A stretch of DNA of 64,000 bases, taken from contig CALYLX010000136.1 in NCBI GenBank assembly GCA_944990035.1, positions 62,001 to 126,000 of the forward strand. The letters are read 5' to 3'. This DNA comes from Clitopilus passeckerianus. Its lineage: Eukaryota > Basidiomycota > Agaricomycetes > Agaricales > Entolomataceae. Positions 1-11,587 of the stretch are shown here, one piece after another. Within the stretch, counting starts at the first letter, position 1, and every line of letters begins with the position of its first letter. Both the position numbers and the translations under genes were made by a program. The notes under the pieces are model-generated. The model made no database searches. It was not told the origin of the DNA and saw only the letters and a list, made by a program, of their open reading frames with translations.

Positions 1-150
1 CGAGGCTTGTGACGGCAGACAATGGAGGGTAGAATTCGGTGGTGCCGGCACTAGGCCCCAGAGGTTATAGAATCTCCAAAGAAGGATTTTGCGTATTGAT
101 TCAAGAGCAAAAGACCTAGTGAATTTGTGGCGCTTTTCGTGCGTCAGACT

Positions 151-440
151 CTACAGTTGAGCGTAATGAGAAATGAAGTACCCTTGCAATCCTGAATAGG
201 GTATCTTGCTTCGGGTCAGTTCAAAAAATGCTTGCAAGGATTCGTAAGCTTACTTGTATCTTCTAACCATCGTCTAGCCCAACTAACAGCCTCCGACGTG
301 AGTTCCAGCTCGTCCGTGATAGAGGGTAATATGTCCTCGATTAAAGTCGCCTGTAACTCGGATATGTTCTGAATATTGGCATCATATTCACGAAGGAGCC
401 TCTCGTTGTTGGCCTGCAGCAATTCCTTCGCTATTGCCAT
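151..440 (-). CDS. small coiled-coil protein, unknown
   Basis: An ATG at 440 opens a short reading frame rich in Glu, Leu, Asn and Gln, predicted almost entirely helical, with heptad-like spacing (LLQANNERLLREYDANIQ). A good donor (GTAAGC) at 253 and an acceptor (ATTCAG) ending at 192 define a 62-base intron, after which the frame closes at 151-153, giving about 75 residues. Without splicing the frame ends at 216. The size and helical character resemble small subunits of tethering or kinetochore complexes, but I do not recognise a specific family. It lies at the window edge, so neighbours on one side are unknown. Confidence 0.4.
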
Positions 441-1180
441 GCCTTAGAAGTCGTTCGAACTCAAGCGTGCATGAAAGCACCCGTTCAACGCGACCGACGG
501 TTTGCAGAGAACATTGAGCTAAGCTGTGTTACCTAATCTTTACTGTCGTTATCATGTGCACACTACTTTCCTCATCGCGAGCCAGTTCACTGCACACGAC
601 CAATGGAAACAAAGTTCAGTCACTTGTTTCTGCACCCGCAATCCGCATGATACAAAGGGTTCTGATATTCTTCGACTTCTAATCGACCGCAAGCAACGGC
701 TCTTCTTCTCCATCTTCCTTGAATGAATACAATATTTGAGTTCTGTCATTATGAACGAGGTCCTGTCCAACTGTCAATAATTTTGTTGACAGCCAGCTCC
801 ATCCAGGCAATCAGTCTCTTAGCAGACAGTTCATGGCATGGAATTCAATGGAGTTTCCCCGTACAATTAAAGATCGCCCGGCTTTCATAAGTCTAGACTC
901 TGGGCTTTGAAGGAAACATCCGGCTGATACTTGTTCGCCGATGATTTTGGGCGTCATGAGGCGTCATGGTGCGTTCGAACGGACTTTTCATTATTCTTTT
1001 GGCTCGATAGACGTCCATATCTGGTGATGGCACTGAAGAGAGCGTTCAATAGCTGCAACCGCAATTGCGGTTCTGATTGACCGGAAACGCGTACCGCGCT
1101 TGTTGAAGCGACCAGTTACATAATCACATTTTCTATGTTCTAACCCAAACAGCGACTGCCGGCAATTGGACAGAGAAAAT
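441..1180. other. intergenic, no supported gene
   Basis: Only short overlapping open frames without family resemblance. The long minus-strand frame at 991-1536 is antisense to the methyltransferase exons that follow. Confidence 0.5.
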
Positions 1181-3201
1181 ATGCTAGAAGATTTCCTGAA
1201 CTGGTTCCAGACAACGGCGGCACGTTCGACTCGGATGCTCTTGAGTCCACCACCTTCCCCGAGTCGGAGGGCGGTCGTGGGGTGGCCGCTCGTGTCGATA
1301 TTCCTGTAGGCCGTTGTACCATTGACCAGGGACTTCAGTAATCTTGAACTTCGAGTGAATCGAACAGGAAGGTCAAACGTTATTCTCGATCCCGCGGTCT
1401 TTGACACTGTCAACCCGTACATCTGGCCTGCCCACCCTTTTTGGCGCCGAGGCCTGGAAGAGACATAGGCTTGACCAGGGATGGCCCGGCTTGATTCTTT
1501 GCATGATGTGGGAGAGTGCTTCTGGAACGTCCTCAAAATGGGCTCAATATTTTAGTTAGTCAGACTCATGGCTGTACTCTGCAGTTGGACTGATAACATG
1601 TTCTGACTATAGATATTCTGCCTTATCATTTTGATACACCGATGTTTTGGACGGCGGAAGAACTAGCTGAACTCCAGGGGACATCGGTGGTAGGTCTGTT
1701 CTTCCTATCGTTCTTGTCCCAAATAGAATCTCTAATGCTGATTTTGCAGAAAAACTCGGCCGTGCTGAAGCAGAAGCATCTTATCACGAGGTTTTACTTC
1801 CTGCTGTCCAGGTAGAACCACGGCAGAATCATCCTTCATTTCTTTCTGACGAGAACGCAGAGCCGCCCGGACCTTTTTCTCGCTTCAAATATGGAAACAC
1901 ACTACAGTCTAGAAATCTTTCATCTGATGGGTAGCCGGATCCTTTCTCGCAGTTTTAACGTGGAGAAATGGGAAGGCTCGGGAGAAGATCACGATGACGA
2001 GCATGGAGAAGAAAAGCCTAATGAGCACGGCCACGGTAATAACCGCGAGAATGCTATGGAAGTTGACTCGGAGAATCCGGAAAGAGAAGGTAGAGATGAA
2101 CGTGGTGAAGCAGAGAAGGAAGAGGCAGGGGAACTAAACGAGGAGGAAGAGGAGGAAGACAATGAGGATTCTGGGACATCGCTATGGTTCCCATGGCTGA
2201 TATGCTGAATGCAAGATTTGGTACCGAGAACGTAAGCCGCGGGTCTTCACCTTTCATAAGAAGTTCTGTATTCAATGTTGGCTTTCGATATAGGCAAAAC
2301 TCTTTTACGAAGAGCATATACTAAAAATGGTTTCGACTCGCCCGATCAAACATGGAGAGCAAGTCGTACGCCAAATCGTGATTCTTGACTCGCTTGCTGA
2401 ACTGACATGAATATTTGGACCAGTGGAACACCTATGGAGACCTCCCAAACTCAGAGCTCCTCCGAAGATATGGTCATACGGATCTTTTGCCTCTGTCTGA
2501 AGACCGCCTCGGCAATCCAGGAGACATTGTCGAAATTCGAGCGGACATTATCGTGTTGGTCCTATCAAAACGCACTCCATCGCCCTCCTCGGCTGCTATG
2601 CAAGAGCGGATCGATTGGTGGTTAGAGGAAGGAGGAGATGAGTGAGTTTGATTTTAGTCCTTTCCCGAGCCAAAGAAGAACCGTTTCTGAATCCAATCTT
2701 TCAGCGTGTTCGAGCTGGATACAGAAATGGAGATCCCGGCTGTTCTCATCTCGTTCATTCGACTGCTTTTATTGGACGACAACGAGTGGGAAAAAATTAG
2801 GGAGAAAAGGAAACCACCTAAGTCGAAGCCTGATGAAGAGAATTTAGGCATACTCAAGCAAGCTCTTGAGCACAGGCTGCAAGCATATCCTACGGATTTG
2901 AAGGTTTGTCAAACCCTTCTGATTCTTACGATCTTCCATGATTGCTAACGGGTTTTCTTCGGGTTTTTTTTTTTTCTTTTTCAACAAACCGTAGGCGGAT
3001 GAAGAATTGCTGGAAAGTCAACTATCTGTCAACAAAAGGAATGCGATTATAGTAAGGGTCGGAGAGAAGAGGATTTTACTCGGCATACATTTAAAAATCG
3101 AGGCCTCACTGCAGGTCCTGACAGTGGTTGGCCAGAAGAGGAAAGGAAGTCAGGATGGCAGTCCTTCATCGAAATCTAAGGCAAAAAGGGCGAGGAAGTA
3201 G
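1181..3201 (+). CDS. SET-domain ribosomal lysine methyltransferase (RKM4/SETD6-like)
   Basis: Protein lysine methyltransferase of the RKM4/SETD6 group, whose yeast member methylates ribosomal protein L42. Exons read about 1181-1305, 1368-1554, 1613-1693, 1750-1811, 1861-2231, 2294-2365, 2424-2641, 2705-2903 and 2995-3201. Hallmarks in order: start MLEDFLNWFQ, GRGVAARVDIP, then TLFSIPRSLTLSTRTS, GPFW-type region FDTPMFW, YSLEIFHLMGSRILSRSF, the SET core ADMLNARFGTEN and the substrate-proximal GEQVWNTYGDLPNSELLRRYGH, followed by a Rubisco-LSMT-like helical domain and a basic tail (KSKAKRARK). An acidic insert of about 80 residues sits inside SET, as is common in fungi. The frame breaks twice by one missing base: near 1210 (between WFQ and DNGG) and near 2173-2175 (before MVPMADML); the second could instead be an unrecognised intron of about 53 bases. 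The last intron, 2904-2994, carries a long T tract. Confidence 0.85.
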
Positions 3202-3366
3202 AATATATTCTGTTCCTCCTCCACGTACAACCTAGTACACGAACACGTCTATCGTCGGAATAGCGATCTCTGCATTATCAACATGAGGCTCGCTAACATT
3301 GGACCATACGATCAACGATGATCTGGTTGAAAGTTGAGCAGCGTCGAGGCCACAACAACTCATGTA

Positions 3367-4794
3367 ATGGCCATCACTGGCGAAAACCACCTCACTTTCA
3401 CGCCGGACGTCGAATATACCCAAGAAGAGTTACTTTCCTTCAATCCTTTTGCAGAAAGCTCTACGTCTACAAGAGGCAGAAGCACAGCGTTACAGGTGGC
3501 TTCAGGATACCAGAATGGTTCAAGTTCAAGGACTTCTTCACACCGTCGAAGAGCATCAGGAAATTTGGCACTAGAGCAGTCGAATACTTCCTTGGCGAAA
3601 CATGCAAGATCGAGGACAGAATTTGGCATCGATTCTGGCAGGATAAACTCGCTCCATCCCCTGAGGAGTGCCGGCTTGAGACCAGAGCTTGGAGATCCAG
3701 GGATCACACGACCTTCTCTAGAAAGAGTGGTCAAGGAGGGCCACCTTGTTGATGTACCTTCTGGAGAAAATGAGGGTGCTCCAAAGGCTGAAGAAGAGGA
3801 AAAGAAAGACGTCTTTGTTCATCAGGTATGTTCCATGTTCGCGATGATATTTGCTAGCACCAAACCTTTGCTCAGGTTCGACCAGGAGACTCTCTGGCAG
3901 GAGTATCCCTGAAATATGGGATTGGATTAGCAGACCTGCGACGAGCAAACCATCTCTGGGCATCTGATTCGATTCATTTGCGGACGGTTTTGTATATACC
4001 TGTCGATCAGGCTACTCGCCTCAAGAAACCGACACCAAAGGACACATCTCCAACCCAGGATCCGAAAAAACCTCTAGACGAGCTTGACGAACTTGACAGG
4101 ATATCAAGTCCTAAGACAGCAAGACCTCCATTACCAGAGGAGTCAATACAGCGAATACCTGCTTCTCAATTATCGTTCTTCCCCCACCCACATTCCGATC
4201 TGCCACCCAGTCCCCTGTCTCTGGAAGCAGTGATACTTCGTCTACTGCTGGCTCAACCCGAACCTCTCCGTATAACCCCCGCGGCTCTTCACAAACGAGT
4301 TCCCTAACATCGCTACTCACTGCCCTCCCAATCGCCGCGTCTACAAGGGATGATATTGTCTCCGCCTCTCCTTCGACAGTGTCAGCTCCAGCTACAGTGA
4401 CAGAGAAAGCGAAGCCGCTTCTGAAGATATGGAACTAGATGATGTTGGCCAATCACGGAGACAACGCCGGCAGCACGACGTCTCTGTGGACCAGCTTGAC
4501 GATGGCCCTGAATCGTTCTCTATGATTACGCCAAGAGTCAGACAGTCCAGCCATAGAGGCTCAGAAGCTACAATTGTGGATCCCCGCTCAATAACACACG
4601 CACGGCATCTGTCCGTTTCACCTCCTGCATACATCCCACCGCATGCACAAATACGGACGCAGCAACTGGAGCCTTCCCCTTCCATGCAGTTACCCATGTC
4701 GAAGCAAGGCCGAGCAAGGGTCAGCAAGCATTCCAAGCGGGACACAATATTAGTCGATGTCGAGTTGCAGAGCACTAGCCACCCCGTTTCATGA
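3367..4794 (+). CDS. LysM-domain protein
   Basis: Exon 1 is 3367-3825, then a 50-base intron and a long second exon. A single LysM module spans the junction: VFVHQ, then VRPGDSLAGVSLKYGI, LADLRRANHLW and LRTVLYIP. There is no signal peptide, so this is the intracellular, low-complexity type of fungal LysM protein rather than a secreted chitin-binding effector. The rest is Ser/Pro-rich. Coding continuity is lost at the C run 4181-4185 and again near 4360; adding one base at each restores a continuous Ser-rich chain leading into SEDMELDDV and a stop at 4792-4794. The start is the first in-frame ATG; an upstream coding exon is possible because the open frame extends to 3331. An open stretch at 4795-5147 might be a further 3' part if another indel is hidden. 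Confidence 0.7.
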
Positions 4795-5822
4795 CATTAG
4801 CGATGGATTTGAACACCCAAGCTGTTGTACAGCGGCTTATCGACTACACACATCTTCTATGCCCTCCCTCAACCAGCCTCTGCATCTCCTCCCGTCTTCA
4901 TATCAATTCATTCAGCCCAAGTTTACTCCAACTGATACGGCGTGCACCAACCATCAACCCACGAGTCAACCTTGCCCTTCAGGCCACGGCTGCCGCGCCG
5001 CCGATTCCAGCACACGGTCGCCGAGGTAATACCTTCCACAGAGGAACTACTCCTAATCCACAGCTTCCGCCTTATCTCTGCCCCCAGGTTGTTGGGCGGA
5101 GATCTTCGCTATTAACCTCCTCGAAGCGGAGTAGCTCTCGTCATTAAAGTTCTATGAACACATTCTTTCAACATCTTCCCTTCTCTTACACTGTACCTCG
5201 TATCCATCGCCCTCATTGCCCTCATCTATCTACACATTGAACCCAAATGTCCCCAAGAGCTGTTTCATCTCCCTCTAATCACCTCCAAACATGCCGATTT
5301 AATCCTCTCCAAGCCCAGTAAATGTTCCAGATTTGTCCTGGTGTGCAGATTCGCAATGCGCGTCGCTTCAAGAGAATGTTCCTTTCTGAGCCAAGTTCAG
5401 TGCAAGTGGCAGTGCTTCTTTAACAGGACTGCAGTTGAATTGTCTCCGTGTTCTATTGACATGGACCCTGACAAGTATCCTTCAAACAACGAATTGAATA
5501 CCATTTATGGGTCCACGCAGCACCTGGCCTCAAGGTTGTATCTCCGCCACAGGCGTTTAGCAAAGTCCCGACTCTCATGTGTGCGCTTTGGTCGCACACA
5601 GGTGATGTGGCCATGATCATGCACGCCGTCACACTAAGCTTTCATCAGATACGACCCGCACAGTTAACGCTCGCAAGGTCCGGATGTTTGCGGTTCTGGC
5701 CATGATAAGGCCACGCCTCTTAAGAGCAGCCCTTTATATGCGTCGACGATCATGAGCGAGCACAATTCTATAAGCCCTACCTTTCGCCCTTCGCCTCCAC
5801 CTAGGTCACTCTTAGAAACATC
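4795..5822. other. intergenic with probable promoter of next gene
   Basis: No convincing gene. Open stretches at 4795-5147 lack family resemblance. A TATA-like TTTATAT lies at about 5731-5737, some 90 bases before the next ATG. Confidence 0.35.
5578..5600. repeat. short perfect inverted repeat
   Basis: TGTGTGCG at 5578-5585 is the exact reverse complement of CGCACACA at 5593-5600, with a 7-base loop. It lies in intergenic DNA; it could form a hairpin or be a palindromic protein site. No function is assigned. Confidence 0.4.
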
Positions 5823-6268
5823 ATGAACTTGGTTCATACCGATCTGGTAGTTGGATACTACTACTATCACAATCTCAGTCCGGATTCAGCACCAGTCGAG
5901 ACTTGCGGGTCTTCTTTGGAATCAGGTCATCGAGGAGATGACATCCCACCGTGGAATCTCGCCGACACTCTCGGAATTATCGCTATGTTTTCGGCCCCAT
6001 TCGCGATAGCACCCCTGGTCTACACTGGAGCAGGATTGTTGATACCAATTGCAGCAGGTATGTGACAGAAGTTCCTTTCATATCTAGATCTGTCATACCC
6101 GAACAAATGACTGATTCAATCTCAACAGGTCCCATCGCCGCAAAAGGCGCAACAATTATCGGCGCCAAGGTAGCATTCTCAGCAGCCGCTTTGTCGACCA
6201 AGGCTTTCATTCAGGCGGGATTTGCGTTGGTGGCCGGTGTATCCGGTGGCTTTGCGCTCAGGAGATGA
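5823..6268 (+). CDS. small glycine/alanine-rich membrane protein
   Basis: Two exons (5823-6057, 6129-6268) with a 71-base intron encode 124 residues. The N-terminal half is polar (a YYYYHN stretch), followed by two hydrophobic Gly/Ala-rich segments: TLGIIAMFSAPFAIAPLVYT with AGLLIPIAAG, then KVAFSAAALSTKAFIQAGFA with a final GVSGGFALRR. The pattern of small-residue-rich helices loosely recalls IFI6/IFI27-type (ISG12) proteins, which have scattered fungal relatives, but I cannot confirm this. Both exons join in frame with canonical splice sites, and the frame is intact. Confidence 0.55.
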
Positions 6269-6706
6269 GGATAGGCTGGGTGTTGGTTATTGCGCCGCAT
6301 CACCGCTTCTCTCTTCTCCACTGCCACTGTGCCACCATCTAGTGGGGACGACAGATAATTATCGGGCAGTGAAACGATTAACCTCGGATCCACGAGAACG
6401 TCGATCCTCAGGTGGCTCAAAGAGCGGGGGTTGGAAATGATTGGGTCATATTCCGTCTTCAGCTGAGGTTGCAGAGGGATCCAGAAGTCTGATCTTCACA
6501 ATATGGGTTTTCTTTCTCATGCAGTTACACCTCGGCCCCGTCTTTGTTTACCTTGCGAGCAGAAACAAGCGCCGAAACCATGGCATTGTCCAAACTGCGA
6601 TAGATCTGGCGTACGATTTCTCCCATGTATTATTTTATTAATTCCGAAAATCCGCAACGAATGGTATCAACACATTTTAAACACAAAAACTGCCAGCTGT
6701 GGCTGG
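6269..6706. other. convergent intergenic region
   Basis: Lies between the 3' ends of two convergent genes; no gene seen. Presumably 3' UTRs and polyadenylation signals. Confidence 0.4.
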
Positions 6707-7560
6707 TTACAATACTTTGAGATTCTTGTCACCGAGGCTATCATAGAATGCCAGCAACCTAGAGAGAATCTGGTCCAAAGCCGCCAACCAAGCATCCAGT
6801 CGCTTCTCGACATCAGGAAAAGTTTTTGCAAGCTCCTCATCTGAGAGTTTCTTGTTGGGATCTTCTGATAGACTCTTCAAGAGAGTCTCGCGGGTCGGGC
6901 AGGCGTTCATGGCAAGCTGAAATGTCCAGGTCCATGAATAGTCAGACATGGATGGAGCTGAGGGCTCACTGTGAAGATCGGCTTAACAACGAAGCTGTGG
7001 AACTTCTTCAGCGTGTCGCCATAGCCATCGGTGAAGGCAGCGGACAGAGTCTTCGTCTTGTCTGCCTGTGCCTTCTGGAGTGACTTGCAGGTAAAAGAAA
7101 GCCCTCTCAGGAGCCACAAGAGACCTTCAGTCGCCGTCGTTTTCTTCTCAGCCTTCTCCGAAGCAACCAGCTGCTCCAGAGTAGCCGACTTCTCGGGTGC
7201 GGCGTTGTATCGAGTACGAACTTTCTATTGGGCAACTCAGGATATGGGGTATGATCTAAATGAGCGGGGTAGAGATCGCACCTCGATGTTGCCAGTCAGA
7301 TCACTCTGAACAGGCTTAAAGGCTACACTTCCAAACAGATCTGGTCATCGTAATCGTTCAGCATAGCATCCACCAATGGTCAGACGACCTCGTACTGAAT
7401 AGCCCAACGACACCGGTAGCTGCTTCCAAGAATTCAAGTGTGTTGACACCATCATTGGTGACGGTGACAGCTTCGAAGGACTGTACAAGAACTTTAGAGC
7501 CCTTCTCATCGTTCTGGATGTTTATCTGCTCACCTTGACGGTTTCGAGGTATGGTGCCAT
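6707..7560 (-). CDS. glycolipid transfer protein (GLTP fold)
   Basis: Cytosolic carrier of glycosphingolipids between membranes. Exons in order of translation: 7534-7560, 7396-7480, 7282-7340, 6970-7224 and 6707-6916, all with GT..AG introns of 53-57 bases; 211 residues, near the usual family length of about 205. The product begins MAPYLETVK and has the sugar-headgroup site residues of the family: the D..N..K triad in SDLTGNIEKVR, the stacking Trp in GLLWLLRGL and the His in LKKFHSFVVKPIF. An in-frame ATG eight codons upstream (7582-7584) is an alternative start. The frame is intact, in contrast to many neighbours. It shares a short intergenic spacer with the divergent sulfoxide reductase gene. 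Confidence 0.93.
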
Positions 7561-7641
7561 GTTATGATGGACCGGCAATGCCATGGCCACTGACTACTTC
7601 AACATTTGCATTATCTAATCGATCCATCTTATCTCCTAACG
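7561..7641. promoter_or_regulatory. bidirectional promoter, 81 bases
   Basis: Only 81 bases separate the divergent start codons of the glycolipid transfer protein and the methionine sulfoxide reductase, so their 5' UTRs and core promoters must overlap. No TATA box is evident. Confidence 0.55.
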
Positions 7642-8404
7642 ATGCCTCACGCAGATTCCTCCAGCGTGCCTTCGAGGTGAGATCCTTGTGCTTTCAAGAC
7701 TCTGGAAGCTTTAACTCTTGGTACAGTATCACCACTAAGGCCAAATTCTGGGAACATGTCTACGTCGAACTGGAGGCTCTGCTTGATGGACAACGTAACT
7801 GGGTGAGGCCTACGGACTTCACCGAAGACTATCAGGTTTCATAAAGGCTTGATACAGGTCACAGTCCTGGCCAATGCGTCTTCTCTGGTTTACAACGCTT
7901 TACTGGACTTTCCGATCCATTTCGGACCTGACCCAAGCAAAGCCGTAAATTGGTGTGGTAAGTATTTTTATCTCGAAACACCGGCACCAGGATACTGACA
8001 CCCGCGAACCAGGATTTTACTTAGACTCACGTCTGTTCCCCGGACGAAAGTCTGTCGGATCTAGTGACGTGGTAGATCTGCTATTGTTGGGCCCGTTCTG
8101 CGGAAAACCGGCATGCCAGTTTATTAAGATTTCTCCGAACCCCAGGGGTGTTTGCTCAGGCGCCTTTGTGAAGAGACAAACACAACTCGTGCCGAATGTC
8201 GAAGAATATCCGGGCCATATCGCCTGCGACGGAGATACGAAGAGTGAGATTGTTTGTCCTTTATTGGTGACGCAAAATGGCGAAGAACGTGCCGTGGGTG
8301 TCCTAGATTTAGATTGCTTGGCAGTCGGAGGGTTCGACAATGACGATAAGATTGGTCTGGAAAAAATAGCAAAACTCGTTGTCGATGCATGTGATTGGTA
8401 TTAA
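7642..8404 (+). CDS. free methionine-R-sulfoxide reductase (GAF domain)
   Basis: Reduces free (not protein-bound) L-methionine-R-sulfoxide; homologue of yeast YKL069W. Exons 7642-7676, 7727-7802, 7858-7957 and 8013-8404 give 200 residues. The single GAF domain shows NWCGFYLDSRLF, LLLLGPFCGKPACQFI, GVCSGAF, TQLVPNVEEYPGHIACDG and SEIVCPL. The three catalytic/resolving cysteines of the family are present in PAC, GVC and IAC. The C-terminus ends with the usual Asp-rich helix after VGVLDLDC. Frame intact, canonical introns of 50-55 bases. Cytosolic; no targeting peptide. Confidence 0.93.
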
Positions 8405-8497
8405 GGATCGGGAGATAGTAGGATTCTGCGGTACATTCCATAGAAATCGATGCAATCTAGACATTTCAAATCAGGAAATGAATTACTTCTGCTGTTC

Positions 8498-11400
8498 CTA
8501 TTGCGATTTCTCCCATGCCAGAAATTCGTCATGCAACTTCTTCTGCGCGTCGTGTTGCTTCTTCACCTGCTTTCCAGCGTTCTTACTGAGCTCTTTACCG
8601 TCTCCGCCTGTAAGGGGGAGGCCGTTTTCGTCCCAAGACCCGTATGTGCCTTCTGGAACGTGAGGAGGCTTGAACATGTGCTCGGGAGCAGTCCGCCCTT
8701 TCTCCAATTTCTGGAGCCGCTTCTGACGCTCAGCCTCGACTTGCGCAGCTTTCTTCGCCGCTTTTGCCTCAGCTAGAGCTCGCTTTTCTTCGCGGGCTTT
8801 AATCAATTCGGCGGGGGGTACCATCTTCACCAGCGCTTGCCCATCTATAGTCGGTCCGTTTCAGATCACAGATCACGGGGAAACGCGTTATGGCTACTCA
8901 CCTTCTTGATCGTCCAGTGCAACACCTAGTGGAACCAATTCGACATCACGGAGCTTATCGCAGAGCGCCAAAATGTCTTTAAGTGCCGACTCGCTCTTTC
9001 CCATCGCGAGCCCCCGAACTCCGTCTCGGAAGGAAGAGAGCGCACGTAGGTAAGGCATAAGGACTTCCTCTTTCTGAAAATTCCAGGGTCCTTGTTAGAA
9101 CGCAATCTTGTCTCCACAAATCTACGAGGCAGTGGCTTACATTGAAGTTACCGCCTGCCTGACCTTCTTGTCCCCACCCTAGTTCCGCAGGATTGCCTTC
9201 TCCAAGACCGAACATACGGAGCATATCGCCGACCCATCTGGCAATGTTCTCGAGAATGGAAACATTGGCGGCCTTTCCACGAGCGTTGATATAGATGTTT
9301 GTTTTTGATACGAGTTCTCGTAGAACATCAAGCGCTGTTGGCGTGTTAAATGAATCACACAACGCTTCTCGGAACGCGTGTTGACTTTCATGGAAACTAG
9401 TCACCCACCATCAGTAAACGTCAGTCTCAACGGAGAAGCTTGTCCCTACCTGGAAGTCAATTCCTTCTCAGGCGTATCATAATGGTGGTGCCCATCAGAT
9501 TTTAGGAAGTCGGCACGCTGCTGGCTCACAAGCGCTTTGACGACGGAGAAGAAATTCTTGATTCGCAGGAAATGTCATAGGTCAGGTGGGATGCAAGACA
9601 GCGGGGATCAAAATCAACTTACGTTAAGGGTAGTTTCGATATTTCGAACTTCGCCTGTCATGAGTGATTCCGAGAAATCAATTTTTGCATTCCATAACTG
9701 GGTAAGGAAAGCAAGTCGTAATTGTCTTGCAGAATGTTTTTCCAAAATTTCCTATTTCAATGATCAGCGCTGTGCCAGGTTGAGACATGGGTGGGATGAC
9801 CACCTACCCCGATTGTGATGAAATTCTTCAGTGATTTACTCATCTTCAGCCCCTCGATGTGCAGATGGCCAGTGTGAATGAAGTAGTTAACCCAAGGAGC
9901 ACAATTATGATAAGCCTGAAACCAATACACATGAGTATGTTTTTCTCAGAATGGCTGGACCTATACTTACTTCTGACTGCGCCATTTCATTATCATGATG
10001 GGGGAATGCCAGATCGATACCACCAGAATGAATATCCATATTATCGCCCAAGACAGCACTGGCCATCACCGAGCATTCAATGTGCCATCCAGGACGACCA
10101 AGGCCCCAGGGAGATGGCCATGATGGTTCACCTGGTTTAGATGCTTTCCAGAGAGCGAAGTCGGATGCGGATCGAGCACCCGACTTGGACGCCAGCGCAC
10201 CTAAGCGGTTCGTCAGAAAAGTGAACCAGTGCCGGACCACTGAAATTACCTTCTCCATCTTCTAACAATTCCCTATTACCCTTGCTCCAGGGCTCCAGTT
10301 TGGCGTAATTATGGATATCGGCGTCGTCGAATACTCGGGTGTTGAAATACACACTGCCTTCAGCCTCGTAGGCGTACTCATTCTTGATGATTTTCTCGAC
10401 GAATTCCACAATTTCGGGAACATATTCGGTGACGCGGGTGAGGGTATCGGGTTCACGGACTCGCAGACGCGCCATGTCCTCGAAAAACTTGCCTTCCCAG
10501 AAGGCAGCCAACGAACGGGCTACTGCAGGGTCTGTCACACTAGCACCCAGCTAAAAGCAAATGTATAAGCCACTCGAAACGCGTTTGCGGGCTCCACCAT
10601 ACCTGTTTATCCAGAACGGGGCCAAAGACATCGCTGGACTCATCAATAAGTTTGTGAGCGGCGACTGAACTCGAGTCCCCGGTATCGAGAGCAGTTTGCG
10701 CTGCTTGGAGGGCTCTTAATGTGCGGTCCTAGTCTGAGTTCAGAAAATTCAGTGGCCGAGCAGATGTCGGTATACTCACAGCAGAAGTGAATTGCATGTC
10801 GAACTTTTCATCTCGTTTCAAGCATTCGGCCTTCCAAGGCTGGTTCTTGATGGACTCGGAAATACGTGACCACGTAGCATCTTCCTGCCCTTCTGCTGGT
10901 CGTTCCGTCTCGGGCAAACCGTTGGCAAGTTTCGAACGGACATGTAAGAGCCAAGCGTCGCGTATCTGAGAGATAAGACCAGCAGTGAGCGATGTGGTTT
11001 CAGTCCGAAACTTGTCCAAGAGGTAATTCTGGCGAGCACGTATGATGATCTGGCCGTAGCAAATCCTTGAGTGTCAATTCTAGCGAGACTAGAGAAGTGT
11101 GCAACCTTGTCATCAATATCTGTGATGTTCATGACGAAGTGAACATCATAACCAAAGTAGTCGGTCATGATTCGTCTGAGGACGTCCTGTGTAACATAGT
11201 TGCTGAAAACAGTTGGTTAGATTACGGTCCAGGATGTAGAGATTATCCTTGATGCACCGAGCGTGCCCATGTGCGATGCATCGTAAACGGTTGGGCCACA
11301 GTTATACCACTTGACAAGTCGTCCATTCTTTGGAACGAACTCTGTCTGCAAAAAGATACCGATGGTGTGAATCTGAATCGTAGATCATGCCTTTGAGGAC

Positions 11401-11587
11401 ATACCTTTGACTTGGTTAACGAATTGTATACTCTGAGGACTGGCTCGGGTTTCTGCTGCTGTGGCAGATGCCAAGGAGGTTGCTGAACTGACATTTTCGA
11501 GTTTCCTTGAGATAATCGCAGTGCAGTCGTATGCAGACCTCGAGAACGCGATAAGGACCAAAAGCAAGAAATGCCAGAGCGAATCAT
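8498..11587 (-). CDS. cysteinyl-tRNA synthetase, probably dual-targeted
   Basis: Class I synthetase charging tRNA-Cys. Thirteen exons: 11405-11587, 11258-11345, 11106-11202, 10780-11049, 10603-10728, 10250-10550, 9971-10200, 9808-9915, 9623-9751, 9449-9556, 9141-9396, 8902-9073, 8498-8844; about 805 residues. Landmarks: [18 protein letters not shown] (HIGH-type motif), [35 protein letters not shown] (zinc ligands) and KMSKSLKNF. The fungal/animal C-terminal extension is charged and helical. The first 31 residues ([17 protein letters not shown]) look like a mitochondrial presequence and are followed by a second in-frame ATG (11492-11494, [11 protein letters not shown]), suggesting mitochondrial and cytosolic forms from one gene. 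One base is missing inside the HIGH motif (near 11265): the sequence reads GGGCACGC where GGGCCACGC is needed. The 9449-9556 exon may also be one base too long, near 9480. Confidence 0.93.

Noticed and set aside
991..1536. 181-codon minus-strand open frame
   Set aside because: It is antisense to methyltransferase exons whose plus-strand translation matches the RKM4 family and has splice sites; the frame is a shadow.
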